Source: Phaseolus vulgaris (Eukaryota; Streptophyta; Magnoliopsida; Fabales; Fabaceae). From it: 64,000 bases of DNA. The notes below the pieces were generated by a model. It worked only from the letters and a program-made list of their open reading frames with translations. It had not been told where the DNA came from and ran no database searches. The position numbers and the translations under genes are program-made. The stretch is from positions 8,494,752 through 8,558,751 of the forward strand of contig NC_023755.2 in the NCBI RefSeq assembly GCF_000499845.2, written 5' to 3'. Below are positions 51,128-62,888 of this stretch, piece after piece (positions within the stretch are counted from its first letter, which is position 1; every line of letters starts with the position of its first letter).

Positions 51128-51135
51128 TATGCATT

Positions 51136-53050
51136 ATTAAAATCAAACATTTCCAATCCACTACCTCCCTTACACAAAAATAATATAAATAATTAAATTT
51201 TCTAGAGACATTCTTCTAGGAGAGATAGTCATCAAATCAAATCTTTGAAACTTCAATAAATATAAATTTTTTAACCAAGTTTATGGGATTATGTCCCTTA
51301 ATTTTTCATTTTGGTAATTTTATAATATGATATAAAATTTCCTTGTATGTTTCATAAAGGTTTAGAAAAAAAATATTTCACTTTTCAGCTATTTTTTCTA
51401 TCAACAATACGTTATTTATACAAAAAATAGATGTTTGCGACATTATCTGAAATATAGTAAAATTATTCTAAAAAATAAAGTCGCTTTTGAAGATATAAAA
51501 AAATATTATTTGTAACTGTTTTTTAGTAACTTATTTTCAGTTTTTATAAACATACGTATTTTATAAGTAAAAATTGATATTTTAAATATTTAAACAAAAT
51601 TGATTATCTTTATTTAAATAAAAAACTAATATGATTATAATGAATAATAAATAAAATGAAATATAGATGTAATAATTATTAAAATAATATAGTTTATGCA
51701 GTTTTTGAGAGACCTAAACCTTAAACTCTCTTAAGTCTACATCATTGCTTTATTTTGAATTTGTTGACTAATAGGTGAAGAGTGGAACATGTAGCAGACC
51801 CTTTTTTCCAAGCAGAAGACCGCATGCCATTGTTGATTTATGTAGAGAGGGTACACACTGCCAAATGACAAAAACACCCTTAATTGACCTAATCTTAGTG
51901 GACCGGATTTGGATTCTCAAACACCATCGAATATCACGGCAATTACATTGCAGACCTGCCACTCCTGCCACCTTCAATCATCACTTTAATGCATCCAAAC
52001 AAACCTTCCCATTTTCTAACCCTCTTTATTTCCTCTTAGTTTTCCGTTACTCTACGGACATATTATTATTACCAAAAATAAAATAACATTAACTTTTTGG
52101 TTTATTAAAACTAGCAATAAAATAACATAAACTTTTAATTAATACAAAATGTAATTTTTTTCTTCTACAAATTTGTATGAATTTTTTTCTCCAAATAAAA
52201 GTTTCTTTAAACTATTAGAAAATCCAATAGATTTGTGTATTCACATATTAGAAATAATTCATCTTATAAATATGTGTTTGATCTTAGCATATATAGACCA
52301 TTTAAAATCACATAAATGTATTAATATTAAGGATTAGTCTTTATCCGATTGACGAGTGAAAACTTATTACCAGAAAAAAAAATATTAGAACTTTATGTAA
52401 ATGGACTCACCTTTAAATGGCTGCCAATTTGATTAATTGAATAAATCCAATCATGCTGAGATCCTTGTTTAACTTTTAAAATCGTTGCTGGTTTGGATTC
52501 ATACGTTTAATTATAATAACAAATTACGACCATGAACTGCTGCCAATAATTTGGTCCCAGTCTGATGGTATCAACTACAGTTATTAAGAGGTAATGCAGA
52601 ATTTGTGAAAGGTAATAATAGGAGTGAAAGAGGTTTTTGTAATTCTGATTTAATTATGTTTATGTTTAATAAAACTAAATAATTGTTTTTGTATCAATTT
52701 TTAAATATTTTAAAATATATATTGATGTTAAATATATTTTTCGTCTTGTAACTTGAAATTAAATTTACTATTTGGATCAAATTTTAGACCATTCACGTAT
52801 TTTAGTGTTAAAATAATTAGAATAAGTCATTTTATAGGTAAAATTGATTCAATTTGAGTTTTCAATTCATCGACACATTGGAACACATTAGAAGTAATGA
52901 TCTTTGAAAAATTTAACAATAATTTTGCAATACTCATTTTAATTATTTTCATACTACAAATATCTGAACGGTGTAAAATTTTAATCAAAAACCAATTTCG
53001 TATTATAATACAGGAACCAAAACCATATTTAACCCCTTTAAGAAACCAAT
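51136..53050. other. AT-rich intergenic DNA
   Basis: No gene or known element recognised. A short GC-richer patch at 51775-51980 has a 103-codon frame with no known domain. Confidence 0.45.
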
Positions 53051-53051
53051 A

Positions 53052-53875
53052 CCATATTGAATATGATTCTGCCTTGGTTTGTGTTGCGTTTACTGCTATG
53101 ACTAATGTTTTGTTGATGCTTCGTAATCGATGAAATATTTGTCTTAATTACGATGAAAAAATCATGTTTAAGGTTACTCATATTTGTCCTGATAAGTTGA
53201 CTAATTTAGGATTTATTCATAGAGAATCATATAGAGAATCATTTCATTGATATAATAGGTTTCCATCTAGTTTGTTCTTAGAATTCTTTATGAATAGGTA
53301 TAAGGGTAGCAAAGTGGAGCGGGTCAGCCCGCGGCTCGCTGAAAAAAACACGGGGCGGGTTGCTTATTTCAACCCGCAAGGGCCAAGTGCGGGCTGACCC
53401 GCATAACTCGCATAACTTTAAATGAAGAACTTTTTTTTTTGCACTTCCATATTTTCTTCATGTAGCCTCATATTTCACATTCTGAAGATTTTAATAACAT
53501 CTTACTACGCATGTCTCGTCAAAATTATTATTATTTTAAATATTTCTTATGCGGGCACACTCTTATGCGGGGCGGGCTACAAAAATCAGCCCGCAGATTC
53601 TATGCGGGGCGAGCCAACCCATACCGCTTTTTGTGGGCCTATGCGGGGTGGGTCAACTCGCATTGTCACTCATAAATAGATATAGTCTACCTATGTATCG
53701 TTTTTGTTAACATATGAGTTTTTGTCTAGTCTCCTCATATTTTTATATTTTATTCTTTTAATAATACTTTTTTTTCATGTGATGACAAATGATTCTTATT
53801 ATTTGAGGTGTCAGTTTAGTTAAGATGTTAAGTTGCAGTGATATCTAACATGAAAATTTTTATTAAAGAAAAAAA
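53052..53875 (+). pseudogene. LINE 3' tail, interrupted by a hAT-like element
   Basis: 53052-53300 and 53675-53875 together match the end of the LINE at 23680-24110. Shared text includes the RNase H end phrase DSALVCVAFTAMTN, KLTNLGFIHRES, and the 3' UTR text catgtgatgacaaatgattc and tgaggtgtcag. The block ends in an A-rich tract near 53875. It includes a small internal duplication (agagaatcat twice, 53220-53240). Confidence 0.8.
53301..53674. mobile_element. GC-banded hAT-like element inside the LINE tail
   Basis: Starts taagggtagcaaagtgg and ends cattgtcactcata. It is flanked by aataggta (53293-53300) and aatagata (53675-53682), 7 of 8 bases. GC-rich bands near both ends contain gcgggtcagcccgc and tgcggggcgagcc. 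The uninterrupted LINE at 23905-23935 shows the empty site. Confidence 0.8.
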
Positions 53876-54635
53876 ACAATGCCATGATATTACATTTAGT
53901 TTGGATGTTACATTTAGTTTCGTGTATTAAGTTAATCAGTACATTCTAAAACATTAGAAGTTAAATACACATTGCTCTTTTAGTTTTTAAAAAAATCTAT
54001 TTACCTTTTAATAACTCAGCTATTCAGCTGGGGAAGGAGAATGAGATTCATCTTACCCTATATTCGCCACAGTTTTATTCATTATTTATTAAAAAAAGAA
54101 TTTAAAAGACACGACAATGCGTATTTTCCCACAGGTAATAACTAACTGTATAACATAACGGAAGATCAAGGTCCTAATTCGGTCAAGGAACATTTTCATC
54201 CGACTCCCACTTAAACCACAGTTAACTAAAAGAGAAATTTAATTCATTTCCATTTTAATTTAATTAGAAAGAAATTAAAACCGCTGCAAAAAGGACTGAG
54301 CGGTTAACATCCCTGACCGTAAAAATAAAAAGTCACAGATTTTCTTTTTCCGTCTGTTTACTTAGAAAGTGACCAAGAATGAAAGTAACGGAAATTTCAA
54401 AAAGTGATGATTCTCATTCTCCGGTCGCAAACAACAGCGTTAAAAATATCTTCGCCTTTACAGTGACAGAGCAACAACAACCAGAAGAAACCGAACCCAA
54501 GAAAACAAAAATTACAAACCCTAAATTTCGGTGCCTCTTTCTCCTCAATTTCCTAATGTGTATTTACAGCGCAACAAAACCAGCAAAAGATCCGGCCAAT
54601 TCACGAGCTACGTGTTTTTTTTTTCGTTTTTTTTT
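53876..54635. other. Spacer downstream of the SAUR gene
   Basis: Contains the 3' UTR of the minus-strand SAUR gene. A plus-strand frame (54379-54771) runs into the SAUR antisense and has no known domain. Confidence 0.5.
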
Positions 54636-55058
54636 TCAGGAGAATTCTTCCGGCGAGAAGCTAACGAGCTCGGAGACGTCAGGCGCGTCGAGGCCAAGAC
54701 GGAGCGCGTGGAGTACGCGCTCAAAGTCGAAAACGCGGCACGGTAACCGGAGCACGCCTTTCTGTTCGTAGCCGTATTCCTGCGCGGATTCGTTGAGCAG
54801 TTTCACGAAGACAGGGTGGTTCAGGAGCTCAGCGCACACCACGAACCTCTCCATCTCGTCGCCGACGTAGATCGGCACGTGCCCCTCCGGAACCACCGCG
54901 GAGGAGCGTCGGATCTTGGAAGCGCGGAACGACTCCGCCCGGAGGCGCCGGCGGCAGCCCCTGGACGAGGAGGCGTCGTCGTCGGAGGAGTCGGAGCGGA
55001 GGAGCGTGTAATTAGAGGAGTCGGCGACGCGCGAGAGGCGACGGATCAAGTGCTTCAT
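54636..55058 (-). CDS. SAUR family auxin-responsive protein
   Basis: An intronless ORF of 140 residues. A basic N-terminus (MKHLIRRLSRVADSS) and a Ser/Asp-rich stretch (22-32) precede the SAUR domain at about 56-125. The domain has the family core VPEGHVPIYVGDEMERFVV, then ELLNHPVFVKLLNESAQEYG and GVLRLPC. SAUR proteins are small, early auxin-induced proteins; several inhibit PP2C-D phosphatases and so raise plasma-membrane H+-ATPase activity and cell expansion. The N-terminal extension and spacing resemble the SAUR subgroup with longer N-termini; the exact orthologue is not assigned. The coding region is GC-rich compared with its surroundings, as is common for SAUR genes. It looks intact. 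Several plus-strand frames over it are shadows. Confidence 0.93.
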   Translation of the reverse strand: MKHLIRRLSRVADSSNYTLLRSDSSDDDASSSRGCRRRLRAESFRASKIRRSSAVVPEGHVPIYVGDEMERFVVCAELLNHPVFVKLLNESAQEYGYEQKGVLRLPCRVFDFERVLHALRLGLDAPDVSELVSFSPEEFS

Positions 55059-55171
55059 ATCAGAAAAGTAGAAATAGTGTTGAAGAGGAGTAGTGTGAGT
55101 GAGTGGTGGAACAGAGGAAGATGTTGGTTGAGGTTGTGGTTGGAGTGGTTAAGGATGGATAGAAGAGTGTG

Positions 55172-55179
55172 TTTATATA
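55172..55179 (-). promoter_or_regulatory. TATA box of the SAUR gene
   Basis: tatataaa on the minus strand, 114-121 bases upstream of the ATG, followed by a C/T-rich leader. One TGTCTC word (minus strand, about 55750-55755), the core auxin response element, lies about 690 bases upstream of the ATG; a single copy is weak evidence. Confidence 0.7.
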
Positions 55180-55299
55180 TGGGTGAAGGGTGGAATGGGG
55201 ATTCTAATAAGAGTGTACACAATGAAAAGGTGATGATGCGAGAAGTCTGGGAGGTACAGGTAAGCGTACTTGGCAGGTACAATTGGTAAGGGAGAGAGA

Positions 55300-56268
55300 A
55301 ATGAGTAAAAATATTAAATAAAATATAGTAAAGTAATTGATGGAAATAAAATGTGGTTTATTAAATGCTATGAAAGAAAATGAATGAGGTGTGGTTGGGT
55401 TTATTTATTTGTTTATTGTGGTGGCCATGAATTTATTGTTCGGTTTTTGCCTTTGGCTTTTTTCAATGTGTGTGCAGTGAGTGTTGGATTACCACGCGAG
55501 TGAAGCGTGCGGGACGGGGACCCGTATCGGTATTATTGATTGTTTGGCTGAAATTTTGAATATGTTTTTACGTTCATAATTTTTTATTTAGAATTAAATA
55601 AAGGCTTTCAACCTTCAAATTCACGATTTTTTCTCGGAATGTTTTTAAAAAATCCCCAAATGAACAGGTGGCATCATATTTTTTCAAATAGAACCTTCTA
55701 CTATGGTGACATTCACATATGCTCGGAAATCCAATTGAAATGAGGTAAGGAGACAAAAAAAATTAATAGTAGAGAAAACTAAAAGAAAATAATTAATTAA
55801 AAATATTCAGAATAAAGTTAATTATTTTAAGAGAGGGAAGCAAATAAAAAAAATTTAAGGTTAAATAAATTTTAGTTTTATAATATAATTTTGAATTAAA
55901 TTTTTTATTAGTGGTTTGTTGAAAAATAAAAAATAACATTTTGATAAAAGGAAATATAACTATAATTTTGGACTTTTGAATAAAAAAAATAAATACAGTG
56001 GTTTAAATAACATAAATATTATTTTGGTGGTGTAAAAAATTTGAAGTAAAAGTTTATTAATTCTTTTTTTATCTACGATCATAATAATTATTTTTTTTAT
56101 GTTCAAAAATATTTCAGAGGAATTTTTAATATGTTTAATAATATATTGAAACAATAAGATTGATTGGAATTATTATTAAAAAATATATTTGATATTATAA
56201 AATTGTTGATAAAAATTGAAAATATTAATAATGATTATAGGATTAAAATTGAAAATATTAATATGTAT
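55300..56268. other. AT-rich spacer upstream of SAUR gene and left of Tat copy 3
   Basis: Promoter-distal DNA of the SAUR gene, then AT-rich sequence with no ORF of note. The phrase aaattgaaaatattaata occurs twice just before the LTR start (about 56213 and 56246). Confidence 0.5.
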
Positions 56269-57004
56269 TGACCAGTACTCAGTTCTCGGTAGAACGTTTG
56301 GATGTTTGGTTCTTTTGTACTGTGGGAGGTCAGCTCAATTGTTGGGTCAGGGTAAGACCGGTGCAGATGGCCATTTTTTCAGGCTAGGCCCAAAACACGT
56401 GATAGGGTCGATTACGCAAAGTAATTTTATATATACACCTGCTTATAGATATGTTTGGGGACGATGAATATAATATTGTTGTTATTGTGTATATTTGTTG
56501 TTGTTAGTATGTGGTAGTATTTTTTCTGTTGCATGTTTCTGTTGCATATCTGTTGCACATGGTTAGTTGTTGCTATCCCTAATATGATAGGGAGATGCAT
56601 TGGTAACAGAAGTGGGCCTGCGGATAGCACCTGGAGATCATTGGTGCCCGTGACAGATGGTTTTTCTGTTAGAGATAAAAGATTAAAGTGCTTAGTACAT
56701 TTTCAGTTAAGATTTGCTTATCTCCAAGGAGAATGGTTGCATGTTGCATGTGCAACAATAAAAGGAGAGTAAGTCTTTAGGTAAAGGTACGCTGTTTTTG
56801 AGATACTTTCTTAACTGGTTACTTTTGGTGAGCCCTAGCTGACTTGATCGTCGGAGTGTAATCAACAGGTAGGGCGCCCTCTGTCTCAACAAAGTCTTAT
56901 TCTGGTACGACAAGGAGGCACGCACTCGGTTTTCAGAAGAGGTAGATACAAAAGGGGGTATTCAACCTAAAGTCAACCGGCAACCTAGCCAACCGGCCAG
57001 AACA
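56269..57004 (+). repeat. 5' LTR of Tat copy 3
   Basis: Runs from tgaccagtactcagttctcg to accggccagaaca. Its start (agtactcagt) and end resemble the LTR of copy 2, but the middle is diverged. The primer-binding site tggcacccactatggggc follows at 57007-57024. Confidence 0.65.
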
Positions 57005-57074
57005 TTTGGCACCCACTATGGGGCCTGCTAAAACTTGATCCCATCCACATTTTGGTTCGAGTTTACAGACGAAG

Positions 57075-58240
57075 ATGAGGAATACGAGGCAAGTGCCATT
57101 GGGACAAGAAGAAGGTGAGACTCCCACATTGCAGCAGCTTATGGAGACTATCAGGAATCTCCAAGAAGCCAACGAGCAGTCCAGACAGGAGCAAGAGAGA
57201 TTACGAGACGAATTACGCAAAACCAACGAGGATTTGCGTAGAGACCGACGTATCCCGAGAGAACGAGAGTCAAATTCGCCAGAAAGAGACTGCCTCGAGC
57301 CTTTCGCACGAGTTATTATGGATGAGCCAGGTGGCACCCAAGATTACTTTCACAAGGGTAGAAGACCCTTAAAGTCACCTCACTGTGTTTAATACCTAGA
57401 TGATTATCTCGGGTGGTTCAGATGCAATACGGTGCAAGATGTTCATGGACACCTTCACAGGCACGACAATACAATCGTTCAGTGGACTCCCAGATGGCCA
57501 CATTACCTCTTTTGCACAATTCACCAAATTGTTATGAGAGCAGTTTTATGCCAACCGGGTCAAGCTCCCATTCTTATACGATCTCTTCAATGTGCGCCAG
57601 AGGGAAGGGGAGACATAGAAGGATTATCTGAACCGATTTTGGGCCCTCACTGTGAAACTCCGAACTCATGATGAGAACGTTATAGTGTCCGCCTTTGAGC
57701 AAAGGGGTCGCTCTAGAACCGTTTTGCAATTCCCTTATCAGAAGCCCTGCATAATCTTTTTCCGAAATCAGACGAGGAGCGATCACCCACATTAATGCCG
57801 AAGAAGCAGTAGTAGCTTCAAACAACGGTTCGCATTCCCCGCTGGCTAAACCGAAGGAAGTCAGCAAAGCGTCTCGGCCTATGAGGGTTAATGAGACCTC
57901 TACAGGCAAGAAGGAAAAAGCCAGACATCACCCTTACAGGAAAGGGGAATTCAAGGAAAGAGGCAAAGAGGAGGAAGTCCGTCCCAAGTTCCGCATATCG
58001 TACAAGGAGCTGATAGGTATACCTCTGGTTGCTGAAAAGCTGAGATTGCCCCAAAAGGCTGACAGAAATTTGGGAGGAAGAAAGGATATCTGGTGCAAAT
58101 TCCACAAGGGATTCAGGCATGGTATTGAGAGGGGCATGGCTTTAGGCTACCAGTTGATCGAGCTTTTGAAGGAAGGTTTCTTGAAAGAGTATCTCGAAGT
58201 CGACCAAGGAGAACCACATGAGGAAGTTGTTTTAAGGGAC
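57075..58240 (+). pseudogene. gag of Tat copy 3, frameshifted
   Basis: Starts MRNTRQVPLGQEEGETPTLQ and continues with a coiled, Glu/Gln/Arg-rich region. The frame is lost near 57330-57400. The gag core (about 57340-57800) is only readable by switching frames. The downstream part is open again from 57881 (RISYKELIGIPLVAEKLRLP). The zinc-knuckle-like CKFHKGFRHGIERG (about 58095) lacks its last Cys. It is degraded and not translatable as one protein. Confidence 0.82.
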
Positions 58241-58831
58241 CAGGCGCACAAGGTCCCCGTGCATACCGAGTTAAATACGATCTCGGGTGGGTTTTCTGGA
58301 GTAGGTAGCACGACTACCAAACACAAAAGATACACAAGCACAGTGATGTCACTAGAGGCAAAATGTCACGATGACATGCCAGATCCAGACCTTTATTTCA
58401 CGAAGGCAGACTTGGTAGGTGTGGTTCCTCACGACAACGATCTAATAGTGATATCTGTTGTTATGGTAGGGAAAACGGTGCATCGGGCTCTTATTGACCA
58501 AGGGAGTTCGACTGATGTACTGTTCTGGTCCACATTTTTCAACTTGCGGCTATCCCCCGATCAAATGAGGCCGCATGACGGATGCCTAGTTGGTTTTGCA
58601 AGGGACTAAATGGAGGTTCGAGGCTACATTGATTTAAGGATGACTTTTTCAGATGAGGAAGCTGCCATGATTATCGTCATCAGGTATATTGTGGTTAATA
58701 CTCCCTCTGCTTATAACCCGTTGTTAGGGAGACCCTCGCTAAACAAGTTAGGAGCGGTAACTTCTACGAAGCATATGAGAATGAAGTTACCATCTGTTGA
58801 GGGAAATGTGATTACAATAAGGTCCAACTAG
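58241..58831 (+). pseudogene. Aspartic protease of Tat copy 3
   Basis: Contiguous with the end of gag: phrases HTELNTISGGFSG (58262), ALIDQGSSTDVLFWSTFF (about 58490, active-site DQGSS), a stop at 58607, then YIDLRMTFSDEE and YNPLLGRPSLNKLG (about 58710). The one stop divides the domain. Confidence 0.82.
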
Positions 58832-60840
58832 AAAGATGCTCAGAAGTGTTATGAGAGCAGCTTAAAGAACATAAAGAGTTACAACTCTACCACTATTTCT
58901 CATGAGGGAAAAGTGGCCGAGGTCTTGGAAACTGAGTTAGGCCATAGACAACGACCGAGACCAGTTGGTGATGTCTGAGAACGGGAAATCAAAGGGAAGT
59001 TGTTCAAGCTCGGTGCCTCGCTAGGCCAGGAGTTATAAGACCAGATAGTTAGGGTGATAGCCAGGCACCTGGACGCGTTCGCGTGGTCCTCTGCTGACAT
59101 GCCTAGGATAAATCCTAATTTCCTATGTCACAGGCTCACTATGGACAACAGGGTCCGACCAGTGGTTCAGAAGAGGAGGAAATTTAATGAAGAAAGGCGC
59201 CTAATCATCAAAACGGAGACTCAGAAGCTGCTGAACGCCGACCATATCAGGGAGATCCAGTACCCTGAATGGTTGGCGAACGTGGTACTGATTCAGAAGG
59301 ACAATGACAAGTGGAGAATGTGCGTCGACTGCACAAACCTGAACAAAGCATGTCCAAAAGATTCATACCCGTTGTCGAGCATTGACTCCTTGGTGGACAG
59401 CGCCTCAAGGTGTCGACTACTGAGATTCCTGGATGCATTCTCGGGGTACAATCAGATTCGGATGCACCCTAAAGATGAAAGTAAGACTGCTTTCATGACG
59501 GAGCTCGCCAACTATTGTTACAAGGTCATGCCCTTTGGCTTCAAAAACGCTGGTGCCACTTACCAGCGTCTGATGGACAGGATTCTCGCCCCATGCTTGG
59601 GCGAAATGTACAGGTAGACAAGATGGTTGTTACATCCAAGGAGAAAAGAAGGATGTGACAAACCTTGAGGAACTGTTTGCGACCATAGGCAAGTATAACC
59701 TGAAGTTAAACCCTGAAAAATGTGTGTTCAGGGTAGAGGTAGGTAAGTTCCTTGGGTTCGTGCTAACTAAGAGAGGCATAGAAGCCAATCCTGGTAAGTG
59801 TGCCGCCATCATCGAAATGAAGAGCCCTGCCACTATCAAGGAAGTCCAACAGCTGACTGGACGGATGACAGCTTTGTCTCGTTTCCTATCGGGCTAGTGG
59901 AGACAAGGATTACCCGTATTTCCAGTGATTAAAGAACAGTAATCTCTTTGTGTGGACCTCCAACTGTGAGGAGGCCTTCGTCCAGTTGAAGGAGTAATTG
60001 GCTAGTCCTCCTGTTCTGGGTAAGCCATTGGCAGGCGTCCCCCTCCGCCTATATTTTCCATCACAGATCGGGCGATTAACTCAGTGATAATGCAGGACCA
60101 CGACCAGGTTCAAAAGCCAATTTACTTCGTCAACAAGGTGCTACAGGGGCCTGAGGAGCGTTACCAGGCGATCGAGAAAGCTGCACTGGCAGTAGTGTTC
60201 ACAACTAGGACGCTACGACACTACTTTCACAACTTCGCCGTGATAGTGATGACTGATCTGCCTATCCGCAAGGTTTTACAAAAACCTGACATTGCAGGGC
60301 GTATGGTGCGGTGGTCGGTCGAGCTATCAGAGTTTGACATCCATTACGTGCCAAGAGGGCCGATTAAAGGACAAGTATATGCTGATTTTATGGTTGAGTT
60401 GATGTCTGGGGGCCCTCACCCAAATCCCAGTGGTTTTCGGTGGATACTGTCAGTAGATGGTTCTTCCAATCAGCAAGGCAGTGGATCTGGGGTTATCCTA
60501 GAAGGGCCTAGTGGTCTGCTGATCGAACAGTCTTTGAAGTTCACATTTAAAGCTATCAACAATTAGGCCGAATATGAAGTGTTGATAGCTGGGATGCTGT
60601 TACCCCAAGAGTTAGGAGCTCAGAACCTGTTGGTGAAAAGTGACTCGTTACTTGTTATCGAGCAGGTAACAGGCATATATCAAGCCAAGGATCCGCAATT
60701 GGCTGCATACCTCAAGTACGCAATGTTGCTGAAAGAAGCCTTCATTGAGTTTGAGCTCGTGCACGTGCCAGGAGAGTAGAATTCCCGAGCCGACCTCTTG
60801 GCCAAACTGGCCAGCTCGGGAAAGGAAATCGTCAAAGGTC
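58832..60840 (+). pseudogene. Reverse transcriptase and dual RNase H of Tat copy 3
   Basis: After a linker (about 58832-59053), 59054-59617 holds the fingers and palm: AWSSADMPRINPNFLCHRL, MCVDCTNLNKACPKDSYPL and FLDAFSGYNQIRMHP with the first catalytic Asp. At the second catalytic site (about 59610) the frame shifts, and the expected YVDD reads as V-D-K, so polymerase activity is lost. The thumb follows (59655-59897). RNase H is at about 60060-60380, and the Tat-type second RNase H has LSVDGSSNQQGSGSG (60449) and NN, stop, AEYEVLIAGM (60560-60595). Further stops occur at 59896 and 60776. Confidence 0.85.
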
Positions 60841-60856
60841 GGTGATCTAGGAAACC

Positions 60857-62245
60857 TTGAAGGTCCCTAGAATGGCGGAAGAGAACCTGCCTAGGGAGGT
60901 CTTGGTGGTAGGTGCCCAGGGAGGAAGGAGTCACCGATCGTTGACCTGGGAAACACTGAAAGTTCCCTGGGTAGTGACATGCGAGGCGCTGGACGAGGAG
61001 GTGATGACTATCTCCCAAGGCAGCACGAATGATACCTGGATTACTCCTTACCAGTGTTATCTAGCTGATGGATTACTTCTTAGTGAGCCCGCAAAAGCAA
61101 AAACGATAAAAAGAAATTCGGGAAAGTACACGTTAATTGATGGCAAGCTGTTTCGTCATGGGTATGCTCACCCTCTCATTTGCATTAGTGAGGACTAGTG
61201 CACCCGTGTAATGATCGAGTTGCACGAAGGCATCTGTAGGAGTCATGTTGGAGGCCGAGCACTATTGTTGAAGGTCATCTGAGCTGGATACTAATGGCCG
61301 ACGATGAAAGAAGACTGTGGAAGGTACACTCAGCGATGTGAGCAGTGCTAGAAACACGTTGATTGGCATCATGCACCAGTAAAGGAGCTGCAGTCAATTT
61401 ACAGTCCATGGTCATTCCATACCTGGCGAATAGACATCCTAGGTTCTTTCCCCTTAGTCGTACGTCAGATGAAGTACCTTGTGGTAGCTATTGAGTACTG
61501 CACCAAGTGGATTGAAGTCGAGCCCATTGCCTAAATCACCGCCCACAAGGTACAACATTTTGTATGGAAGTACATAGTATGCCACTTTGGGGTTCCCAGA
61601 CATCTAATATCAGATAATGGAACATAATTCGCCAGTCAGCAGTTAGGAAAACTATGCTCGGAGCTCAAAATAAAACAAATATTCGCCTCAGTGGAGCACC
61701 CCCAAACGAATGGCTAAGTAGAATCAGCCAACAGGGTCTTACTCAGAGGCTTGAAGAGAAGGTTAGAGAAGTCAAGGGAACCTGGGCAAAGGAGGTTCCC
61801 CGAGTTCTATGAGCTTATCACACCACGCCCCAGTCCACCACCAAAGAAACACCGTTCAGTTTGGTGTATGGGACAAATGCTATGATCCCCGTAAAGATTC
61901 AGGAGAGCTCTTCCTGGTTTCATAATTTCGTTGTTGAAGAATCCAACAAGGGGAGGAAAGTAAATCAGGACTTACTAGATGAAGTCCGTGAGCAAGAACG
62001 TATTAAGTCTGAAGCGTTGAAAAGAAGAGTCAAGTTGAAACAAAAAACCAAGGTCAGACCTCGGCAGTTCCAGGTCGCTGACTTTGTAATGCGGAAAGCT
62101 CATCCTTACCAGTTGGAGAATAAGTTGTCTCCAAAGTGGACATGACCGTTTTGTATAGTTGAAGTGCTTGGGAATGGTGCATACAAGTTAGAAACCTTGG
62201 AGGGAAGACCCATCCCTCGGACATGGAACGCTGCTAAGTTTTCTT
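60857..62245 (+). pseudogene. Integrase of Tat copy 3
   Basis: The linker is 60857-61198. The zinc arm HEGICRSH ... CEQC lies at about 61220-61345, with stops. The core has WRIDILGS (first Asp), LISDNGT (second Asp) and EHPQTNG, stop, VESANR (Glu region, about 61700). The C-terminal part is open at 61861-62145 (VYGTNAMIPVKIQES, RKAHPYQLENKLSPKW) and ends with a GNGAYKLETLEGRPIPRTWN phrase at about 62172-62231. At least six stops make it inactive. Confidence 0.82.
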
Positions 62246-62282
62246 TCCTTTTTGTGCTTTCTTCTTATGTGTTTGTATGCAT

Positions 62283-62534
62283 CTAGGGATGGTAATATGG
62301 GGCAGGCTGTTCAGGGTCTTTACACCTCATGCATGTATTATATATACAAGTTATGGAAAGGTATAAAACAAAGACTTTTACCATAGTCGCCTTCTTTGTT
62401 TGAATCTAACACGGTGGCTAAATAACCACCTTCTTTGCTTGAGGAGAAAAGACTATGCACTGAACAACATCGATCATAAAGCTGTCGTTTTACGGCTAAA
62501 ATGATCACCATTTCTCACCTTTTCTGCACCAGTG
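62283..62534. mobile_element. Transposon fragments: hAT-like left end and CACTA-like right end
   Basis: 62284 starts agggatggtaatatggggca, like the left end of the GC-banded hAT-like family, but its right end is missing. The stretch ends cttttctgcaccagtg at 62534, the same terminus as the CACTA-like element at 22670. It has internal ggtggctaaataaccacc-type palindromes (62412-62429). Confidence 0.5.
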
Positions 62535-62888
62535 GTTTGAGCTTGAAAAGTAAACTAAAAACCCTAAGAAGCATAATCAAAATTTTACCAAGAGAAGGAT
62601 AGAGCTTAGGAGCTAGAAAGTCTCTAATTCCACGGAATAAGCCTAAAATAGGCTAATTTTGGGCGCTCATGAATGGAGAAGATATGTGGTCCAAATTGCT
62701 CTTATGCAATCTCATTTTTTCCTTTTTTTAGTCCCACGTTCCCAAGGATATAAAGTAAGGGGCTTATTCATCTATAAATAAGACCACTTTGTTGAACCAA
62801 GTGGTGTTCAATGTTTTGAAGAATCCAAATCCTTTGAAGGATGATGAAGCCTCTGCTTTGCTTGATGCTGCTGTGCTGGTTTAAGCTT
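62535..62888. other. Unassigned sequence
   Basis: No gene recognised. A TATA-like tctataaataag lies at 62770. It could be U3-side or internal sequence of a retrotransposon. Confidence 0.3.

Larger units (their letters stand above)
56269..62245 (+). mobile_element. Tat-lineage Ty3/gypsy element (copy 3), 3' end missing
   Basis: Order: 5' LTR, primer site, gag, protease, reverse transcriptase, RNase H, second RNase H, integrase. It is the same family as copy 2 (same primer site type, same ttgatcgtcggagtgtRatc phrase, alignable gag). Sequence recognisable as Tat stops just after the integrase C-terminus. There is no polypurine tract, antisense gene or 3' LTR before unrelated repeats begin at about 62283. 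Confidence 0.88.

Noticed and set aside
51775..52086. Plus-strand ORF of 103 codons in a GC-richer patch
   Set aside because: No recognisable domain, no splice or promoter evidence, and an overlapping minus-strand frame of similar quality.
54379..55289. Plus-strand ORFs of 130 and 157 codons over the SAUR locus
   Set aside because: They lie antisense to a clear SAUR gene. Their length follows from the GC-rich coding region opposite and no domain is visible.
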